Assembly (NCBI GenBank): GCA_003952965.2
Contig: CM025854.1
Coordinates: 2,984,085-3,048,084 of the forward strand
Direction: 5' to 3'
DNA from: Morella rubra
Lineage: Eukaryota > Streptophyta > Magnoliopsida > Fagales > Myricaceae
Length of the DNA: 64,000 nt
Part shown: positions 56,501 to 64,000 of the stretch, one piece after another
How positions within the stretch are numbered: the first letter of the stretch is position 1
Layout: each line of letters starts with the position of its first letter
Notes under the pieces: generated by a model
Seen by the model: only the letters and a program-made list of their open reading frames with translations
Told to the model about the DNA's origin: nothing
Databases searched by the model: none
Program-made: the position numbers and the translations under genes

Positions 56501-57179
56501 TTCTTTAGGGAGCCCTCACCCCCATCCCCTGTACCCCCACCATCCCCTGTACCCCCACTATCCCCGTTACCCCGATTTGAGGACTTTGGTTTACCAGATG
56601 TACCGCCCGAGTGGCTAAGGTTCGATTACGTTCCCCCGGCCCCGCCAACGGGAAATAGTAGTACCACTCCGGGGTCCAGATTATTGATCTTACTCAGACG
56701 AGGAGGATTAGTACCCCTCTTAGCCTGTTAGAGTGTTTCGGGTATCTATTTCCTTGTAATCAGTTTTCAAATTGTACGAAGCTCCCGAATTTTTGTAATG
56801 TAGCCTTTTATGTAGTCCGGGAGGACGACCTGAACTTTCCTTGTATCAAGATGTCCTTGTTATTTCAGGTTTTCAATCTCCTTCGTGTCTCTTTCCTCAT
56901 CCTTTATTTCAAAGTTCTTATTTCTACTCAAAAGCCTAATCTAACACTTTCAATCTATTCGGATTGTATTAACTCATTGCCTTTTTCTAAAAACATAGAG
57001 TTTTTACCTAAATCTTTTCCAATTTCCCACTACAATTCTATTTTTAAAATACGCCTTCCGCTAAGTTTCATGGTAAATCGACTAAGACTTTCTAGTGACC
57101 TTCGTGCCATAATCCCCGCTGTGTGCATACCATTACTATAGGTAAGCCTATGGGGTAAGTATGAGCACGGGACGTGATA
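53592..57179 (+). mobile_element. 3.6-kb solo LTR (Tekay/Del-like) inside copia
   Basis: Begins TGTGATATCCC and ends GGGACGTGATA. A perfect 5-bp duplication GGTGC (53587-53591 and 57180-57184) flanks it, and removing it rejoins the copia integrase text (AVRC then LFLGYGTHQKGY). There is a TATA box (CTATAAAAGCC near 54420) with a likely leader downstream, a GC-rich belt at 55.96-56.16 kb, and a proline-rich 115-codon frame at 56384-56731. The very long single LTR and the phrase ACTGAGTCAATAGGACTCACC recall Tekay/Del-type gypsy LTRs; the family is inference. No pol remains, so it is a solo LTR, an old fossil but younger than the copia element. Confidence 0.78.
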
Positions 57180-57900
57180 GGTGCTTGTTTTTGGGATATG
57201 GAACACATCAAAAAGGCTATCGGTGCTATGATCCCACTACCCATCGTCTCTATATCACTTTGGATGTTACATTCCTTTAGTCTGACACCTTTTATCCATC
57301 CCTGGTATCCAATTCTTCTCTTCAGGGGTAGACTCATATTGAAGAACAAAATTGGATGATGGCTCCTGGAGGTGAGAATGGAACTGAAAATATAGAAAGC
57401 GAACTGCAAGATGCAGTATCAGACAATGAACATACAGGTTTGGCACTACAAGATGTAGTACCAGACAATGAACATGCAGATTTAACACTACAAGATGCAG
57501 TACCAGACATTGAACATGCAGAAAATGAAGAACCTAAAAATACAGAACCCCCACTAGTACCCAAAGACTCTCTTCCTAGGAATATTCCTAAGGTAAGTAC
57601 TCACACTACACCTTTACATACTAATTCTTCTGCTGGTTATGTCTTGCCTTTCAAACACAATTGTGGGAAACCATTGAATAGATACTCACTAGATGAGGAA
57701 GAAAGAAGGTCCAAGTATCCAATTGCAAATTATGTGTCTACTCAAAGTCTATCCAAGCCTCTTAAGACTTTTACCCAAACACTATCCTCCTGCCATACTC
57801 CCAGTAGTGTTGAAGAGGTTTTACCCTATCCAAAGTGGGCACAAGCGATACAAGAAGAACTGGAGGCTTTGCAAAAAAATAATGACTCATTTGAGAGCAC
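57180..57900 (+). pseudogene. Copia integrase end and RT start (broken)
   Basis: Text resumes LFLGYGTHQKGYRCYDPTTH and RLYITLDVTFL, passes an acidic linker with three repeats of LQDxVxDxEHA, then YPIANYVSTQSLSK and PYPKWAQAIQEELEALQKNN near 57850, the usual lead-in to copia RT. The RT body is not recognisable after about 57.9 kb. Confidence 0.8.
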
Positions 57901-60400
57901 TACAGTTTGTCTGTTAACGCTGCGTCTTCTCTTAACTAAAAAGACGTAATCCAGGGAGGATTTATGCTGTTACCACAAGGTATGAGACTAAACTGTTGCA
58001 AGCAGATTGTGTTTGCTGTCAACTCTTACTTAAGTAAAATAAATAACAACATGGTCTTGCTTTGGTAATCGTACCTCTGTTGTTGAAATGCCTGTAAAAT
58101 ATCAAGACGAAACTTTCTTTTGGCAAAGTTGAAATAAGGTTTTCATTTAATACCCTTTTAGCTAGTACACTCATTCCTAATAGTCCGAGTTGAAACCTCT
58201 CCTCCAAAATCTTATTCTGTATTGTGCCCGAACTTCTTTTAAGGAATTATTTAATAGGATGAGCATCTTTTCTATCGAATAGTTTCTAGTGTTATTTGAC
58301 TTTCTAAATTCCATAGTGTAGAATACTTGATTTTATTTGATGCGTATAGTTTGATATATGATGCTCTCTAATTTCTCTAGTCTCTATATATTTATCCTAT
58401 TTTCGAGGATTGGACCCATTAACTTTACACTTGTAGATCGATGTTAAATAACACTCTTTAGTTCTGGTTCCCTTCTTTCAAGTAATGGAGAGTATACAAA
58501 TGATGATGAAGACTATAAGTATTAATTTAAATTGCCACCAAGAATTATAGCTGGTTTCTGACCTCTTCTTTCTATGTACTATATGATTTGTATTTTCATA
58601 CTGATGATGCTTCTGGCATTGGTAAGCTTGGGTGGTAAATTTTGGTAAAGTAATATAGCTACCTCAAAATGCACCTGATGCCTCAATGTTTCTGTGGTTT
58701 GCAGATTGTGTCATTAGAAATGTCGGCGTTTTGAAGGGCGTTGGTTAGAAGAGTAGCTAGATTCAGTGAAGAGAGGAGCACCTCCTCGAGGTTTCACAAC
58801 ACTATATAGGCAATTAATAACTCCCCTGATAGCATCTGATGTCTTTTAAACGCGGCAACCAACAAGGCATGATGGCGGTGACAGGCTCTAATAATCTTTA
58901 TCGTGTGAGATTTACATGATAATAATACTCGCGGGCGTGAGTTCCGAATGCGTACGCAGAAGATAATAACTCTAGGCAAATGCTCAAGGCTATGATCAGC
59001 TTGATATATATGGAATATTTGTAATTAGTGTATAAGAACCTGGGAGGGGCTTAAGTATATTTTTAGAGGAAGGAATATTATTAATGTCGTAAGTATCTGG
59101 TACTGCAAGGATAGGCTGGAAGTTTGTCATCCACTCCATTTCATAAGGCTCCTTCTTGCAGAATCTTTCCTCTACCTACAACGAAGACGAATATTGTTGC
59201 ATTGTAGGAGGCCCTCCGTACTGTCATGCAAGTGGTACCCTACCTTTTGTAGTGCAAACACAATGTGGACCACCCAAATCCTATGAATCACAGACGATTC
59301 TATGTTTTAGAATTGAATTTGGAAATTTAGATTATTTAAGACCTATATGTCCTTTTTCATAACCTATTTCCTGGCCAATTTTGTGGTGTTGCCAGATGTG
59401 TTGTAAACTGGTATTATTTTGGTGACCAAAGACTAGTGGGTAAGCCTCGTCATCACCTGTCTCCTGCATATCACGCTGTCAAGATTTTCATAATTTATTG
59501 ATGCACGAGATAGTTTACTACGTTAAGGCCTTAAGAGTGTTTGATCCCATTGTATGATTCGCGTGTTCAGTGTAATGGACTTCACGATTTTAAGTGGCTG
59601 TCATTAGTATCATTTTCCGTTAATAAGTACTCATCTCCACCTGGCTATTCTCTGTAAATGATTCATCACCAGTACAATAAAAATTATTCAAGCACCTTCC
59701 TGGATGTTACTAACCCTGAGGAGTATATGGAGCCATTTAATAATATTACACCGGAGGGCGTTACTATTCTCTATACCTCCATGGATTTGAACGAGTCATG
59801 TGAAAAGCCGTGCTATGGAATAGTATTAGTATCTAATCTTCTGGGCTACATATAATTAGCATTTGTGGGATGGGTACACTTCTTAGTTACAGGACCAGGA
59901 GCAAGACCCAAGTAGAAGGTAGTAGCTCGTATTATGACTCCTCCGAAGGCTCTATAATTGTAGTCAAAATATGGTTTGACTTCTGTAGGTTTGATGGGCT
60001 AGAGAGGATACGTTGTGGTAAGTATTGCTACCTCCCTGGCTAGTATAACCTTTTCTAAACCTGAAATTGGTTTTACTAATGCTCCGTCTTTCATGGCTTA
60101 CTCAAGATGACATTGCGTGTCTTTTCTTGTTCGATATCCTTCATTGATGGTGCTGTGCTGAAATATTTGATCCATACCTCTTATCTAGAACCGATTGCTT
60201 TTTTGCAGCTTACATTACACAGATGGCCATATGACTCATGAATCCTGCAATGCTTGAAGAGGTGTAGCAGTTTGGAGTTGTCGAGACCATTTTGTGCTTA
60301 TACCTTCAAACAAACTGCCCTTTATAAAAGATAAACGTGAGCAGCATCCTCTCCTATTGAGTGAAGATTGTTCTAATGTTTGTTACCTTATGCAGGAAGC
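57901..60400. other. Unrecognised DNA replacing the copia RT
   Basis: About 2.5 kb where RT and RNase H should be. No RT motif is seen on either strand, and there are no clear repeat ends, target duplication or poly(A) tail. Open frames are short (up to 68 codons). It may be a further insertion or a deletion with filler DNA. Confidence 0.4.
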
Positions 60401-60736
60401 TAATCATTTGGCTTAGAGTGTTCGAGTAAACAATTCCACTTACACAGTAGTTCGCAGTAATTATAAAGAGACCTATTCAAGATGACTCAATATCTGACAT
60501 AGTTAGGTCAATTAAAAATGGACAGATATCAGTGTCAACGCGACCAGAAGTCTTGAGAGCTGTGGATATAATAGGGTTGTTTTTGAAGCCCTTGGACCGT
60601 ATACACAATAGAATGACAAGTAAATCACAAAATCTTAGCATGGTTCTAGTTAGGAGAATCCACTGCCACTCAAGTAGGAATCGAAGTCATCTTCCTTTAC
60701 CTTCACTTTTTATGTTGCTTCAATTAAGTGATTCAA

Positions 60737-60852
60737 TCCATGTTTATAGCCGTTTGACTATTTTAGATATTGTACATGCAGAGAATAGCCTCCAAAATTA
60801 CCTCTTTATATCTATATAATCATGTAATTAGTTTTGAAAATATATACAAAAT
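60737..60852 (+). repeat. Copia 3' LTR remnant
   Basis: Matches about 51160-51258 of the 5' LTR, including ATTGTACATGCAGAGAATAG and TCTATATAATCATGTAAT, with few differences. The upstream third of the LTR and the last bases are missing. Just before it, LKPLDRIHNRMTSK recalls the IFTKPLD...TSKLGM end of copia RNase H. Confidence 0.75.
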
Positions 60853-63800
60853 TGGAGAATGGCTCCCTGGCCGGTGAATATCCAAGAATTGTCGGGAGGA
60901 TCAATGGTTAGGTGGATAAAAAAGCTGTTATCCATTGCATTGATGGTGAACTGTTACTAGATGTGTGTGTCTTAATGATAACATAGAGAGGGCTGAGAAA
61001 ATTTTAAATAGAACTGCCTAGATTCTGGATGGTTCATTAAAAAGATGATGTGATTATTAATTAGTGAGTATTCATCTCATAATTGATGAGTGGGTGGGGT
61101 TGATATAAATTAAATGTGAACCTTAGTACATATAACTAAGTCATATGGCAATTTGATTTATTTATATTCAGATTAAGAATGGCTTGTAATATTTGTTCTT
61201 TCTTGTAACGTTTTGTACTTTAATTCTCCTGTTTTGATGGTACCGTATAATCATCTCCACAACACCAAAGATGCTGCTTTATGAGTGTTTGCAGGACGCG
61301 TTCTACAATTTACTTGTGATATTGTCATGCAATGCAGTAATTCTGCACACATTCTACAGCCCAAATCTTTTCCCTCCATTTTCAAGCTCGGTGACAACTT
61401 TGATATTAGTGAGATTGAACTTGTCCTGTGGCAAATTCTTAAGCAATATATCTCTCTAATTTTAGATTCATTAAATGACGTGCACGGTTCTCTGACATTT
61501 TCTGCAATTCCTAGATTGTTCATTTATTGATTATATAAATATGCCTCTTGGTCAGTATTTTAAATACGACTTGGTATTCTTCTTTCCCTTTATATATAAA
61601 TAAATTTATCTATAAAATGCGTTACGTCGTGGGGTTGATTTTCATCTGCAATATTTATAATCACAATCGGTAAACTACTGTATATCTCTCCAATTTGTCG
61701 GATTGCAACTGTTCCTAAGTCAAGGCATCTGTGAGTAAAACAATCCCTGTAAACCCTTTTATTTAGCAATAAAGGGCCCATTCATTTTCCATTGTAATGC
61801 TTTCGTCATCTTCGATCTTTCCTGCTTTTGCGAAGGTTCTGCTCCGTTGGTCAAGTAATCTCATCCTGCATCTTTTCTTAGGTGTCTCCTGTGTATGGAA
61901 TCTGCTTGTTTTTAAATCTTTGTTTAGAGTTTTTTGTGTGGTTTTCTTGTTCATACATGAGTTGAGTGAAATGATTCAGAGCCTTTCCATCACGACTATG
62001 ATATAAAGAATTTTGTCAGCCCAGACTTAGGTTACATTCGAGCAGTTTGTTTAACTATGCTATCTATGCGTTTTTTTTTCGGGTTCTTATAAGTGGGGAC
62101 GAGAGGTGAATAGCAATAGAAGAAGACTTCAAATCATGACCCAATACTTACATTAGTAATAATTAATGTGTTTCATAGTTTGATGAGCCTGAATATAAAT
62201 CGCGAAAGTTTGTTATCTTTCTCCAGACGAGAATTAGTGTATACCTTAATGCAGAATTATTTCAAGATGATACTTGTGACAATGTTTGCGCTTCAACTTA
62301 CACTATATGTTAGATACGACTAGTACATTTGCAGACAAGAATCAGCTTAGTGGACTTAGAAAATATCAATTACCCTATTCGGACTGAATGTCTAACTTTT
62401 ACCCGCATTTGACCCCATTGCTAATGCTTAATAGGACTTTCCTGTTCTGTTCATACGTATGTGATATAATTAATTTTTTTCGATTTGAGCATCAGAGGTA
62501 GATATTCATTACTTTTTAGTTTTCAGGAGTGCTAATGTGTAAATGTTTTTATGGATGTGAATTTATGAAATATTACTCATGAGATGATTAAAAATTAGTT
62601 GATAATGATAATTAGAAGGGGGTTAATAAGAGCTAAAACTTTCCTTTTTTTTCTGTTGACATCCACAAATAGGTGCGATCCTAATGGACTGACTGCTTTC
62701 TTCTGCTTACCATAGATCGTTGAGGGAAATTGTGCAAATTCTGTTGGAGTCCCATCGATGAGTTTCTTTTTCCTTTATATTGTGTCATGATTCTTGCACA
62801 TTGTTGTATCCTACTTAATTTTCCTGTTCCTGGGAGTCCTTTTCTCACCAAATTAGTGTCACTAGTTGTGATTAGTATTTGTTTAATTTTTTGAATTGGA
62901 TCAGAGTGACCCATTGTAATGTGACTAATGCTAAATTTAATGAGGTTAGTATGTCATGTAAAAGTATGAAAGCTATGAAACAGTATGTAAACGTAATGTC
63001 CGGTATTGTGAACTGAAAATTCACGTATTGGTGGTGCCAAAGCTTCTCTTAATTCTAATTTGTCCAGCACGTGTATAGAAATGGAAATTGACCATTTCCT
63101 CTTATTGGCGTATTCGCTCTTGATCGACTGAACTGGTTACATATTCCGCAGATATTTAATCGCTCCCGCAGTTGCGAACTTTAGATAGCCCGAGAAACAT
63201 GAGCCCTAAGTTCCACGTTGCAAAAAATCCGAATTGCATGCATAACCGAGTTCATTTAGACGAAAGTTTTATATCAACTTAAGGCCGAGCTCATTGCTCG
63301 GCGAACACCTACATCTTCGCACTGCAGATGCTGGACGTGATGGTGCTTGTTAGATTATACTATGTGTGAAAGACCCTCAGTAAATTCATTTCGCTTACGC
63401 GAAGTGCCAGGTCAAAAGTGTGACCTTTGTAATGCTAGTCAGTGATGTTGTTGAGGATGAATTGTTGTCTTTTTCTAAAGTTCGAGTGATCATAATTTGG
63501 TCTTAAAGTGTTAAGTGGAATGTGTTTGAGGAATGGGTAGTTTTCTCAATCTTGTAGGTTAGGGGATATGTTCTGAGGTAATTAAGTATGGCTTTTCTAT
63601 TGGGCACTCCGAATACCTGTGCTTCACCCTCCCTTAAACTGAATGGGCGTTAGGGCCTCCATAGAACTTTTAAATATTTTTCTTATGTTACGAGATTCAT
63701 ACGATCATCTTTTATCAGTTTCTGTAGTTTTATCTTTTAGGAGATAGTTCTCTCAAAGGAATCTCTTCAATTCCGATCTTACACAGCTACTTGTGTACTT

Positions 63801-64000
63801 TTCTAATTTTCTAATATTGCGGAAGAACGTATTTGCAGTTTTTTTACATGCTTTTTGTAGATGATTCCTTCTATGCTTGTTGTAATATTTTTGTCTTTTG
63901 TTGCTTACTAGGGTTATTGGAATGTGTGTGTATGTAAGAATAGAAGTGTTGATAATATATATCGGTGGAGCATCAAGCAATATACCCTTAACAGTAGAGT
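60853..64000. other. Intergenic DNA, no gene supported
   Basis: AT-rich unique-looking DNA to the window end. An 81-codon plus-strand frame at 61285-61530 and a 90-codon minus-strand frame over the same bases (61523-61251) have no recognisable motif, and neither can be preferred. No repeat ends, RNA genes or splice-bounded coding blocks were found. Confidence 0.45.

Larger units (their letters stand above)
51056..60852 (+). mobile_element. Ty1/copia retrotransposon, broken, with a nested solo LTR
   Basis: The 5' LTR is 51056-51273 (TG...CA). A primer site TGGTATCAAAGC follows it at once. Gag, zinc knuckle, protease and integrase lie at 51334-53591; the integrase is then interrupted by a 3.6-kb solo LTR (53592-57179) and resumes exactly at the duplicated site. 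RT starts near 57.8 kb and soon gives way to unrecognised DNA; an RNase H-like end reappears near 60.5 kb, and a 3' LTR remnant at about 60737-60852 matches the downstream half of the 5' LTR. The order gag-PR-IN-RT is diagnostic of copia. It is broken, with many breaks and a large rearranged part near the 3' end. No target duplication remains. Confidence 0.88.

Noticed and set aside
56384-56731. 115-codon proline-rich frame as a host gene
   Set aside because: It lies inside a solo LTR, has no splice or family evidence, and its proline run follows from a short CCCCTGTACCC repeat.
57356-57564. Minus-strand serine- and cysteine-rich frames
   Set aside because: They are the reverse of the repetitive acidic linker in copia pol on the plus strand.
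61251-61530. Overlapping 81- and 90-codon frames on both strands
   Set aside because: No recognisable motif and mutual overlap; chance frames are likely.
1-64000. CRISPR arrays, tRNA or rRNA genes, bacterial operons
   Set aside because: No regularly spaced repeats, no A/B-box or cloverleaf candidates, and the content is clearly plant nuclear.

Overview
This window is nuclear DNA of a flowering plant, most likely a eudicot. It is AT-rich and intron-bearing, and it is dominated by plant transposon families (L1 and RTE LINEs, a chromovirus, Ty1/copia, hAT, MULE, Tourist-like MITEs and a Transposase_24 gene). One complete host gene is visible: a DHHC-type protein S-acyltransferase on the minus strand, with coding exons at 28346-28329, 24572-24350, 23461-23163 and 19424-18948 (338 aa). 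A decayed scrap of a second host-type gene lies near 1.9 kb. Bases 204-1203 are an assembly gap of 1000 N.

Layout. 1.2-2.7 kb: the gene scrap and unassigned DNA. 2.7-18.69 kb: an old plus-strand L1-type LINE that became a landing pad. It holds a bare Ty3/gypsy pol fragment (5.30-6.24 kb), a 755-bp poly(A)-tailed retroposon with a 14-bp target duplication (6352-7106), and a minus-strand chromovirus (8554-18585, 5-bp duplication CTGTT). The chromovirus in turn holds a 4964-bp hAT transposon (12062-17025, 8-bp duplication CTTGGCAT). 18.7-28.5 kb: the acyltransferase gene, with a TRIM-like miniature LTR element and an RTE fossil in intron 3 and a Tourist-like MITE in intron 1. 28.7-31.2 kb: about 0.36 kb upstream of its start codon, a palindromic MULE (9-bp duplication TAAAAATAA) split by a non-autonomous hAT element. 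32.2-32.7 kb: another palindromic element. 33.97-40.67 kb: a two-gene MULE with about 350-bp inverted ends, a plus-strand mudrA-type transposase gene and a convergent minus-strand GRF zinc-finger gene; a second Tourist-like MITE sits in the transposase tail. 41.26-41.76 kb: a third MULE-type palindrome (duplication TTAATATTA). 42.09-43.38 kb: a solo LTR (duplication AACAA). 43.95-46.09 kb: a decayed Transposase_24 gene. 46.1-48.8 kb: mostly unassigned. 48.8-50.45 kb: two adjoining minus-strand LINE 3' ends. 51.06-60.85 kb: a broken copia element containing a 3.6-kb solo LTR of another family (duplication GGTGC). 60.85-64 kb: nothing recognisable.

The host gene makes a Golgi, vacuole or plasma-membrane type palmitoyltransferase. 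The rest of the window is a record of successive insertions whose order can be read from intact target-site duplications. The most unusual items are the MULE with a GRF-domain partner gene, the short hAT intron bounded by a 16-bp direct repeat that coincides with its splice sites, the 39-bp ACGT palindrome in the hAT leader, and the uncharacterised 755-bp retroposon.
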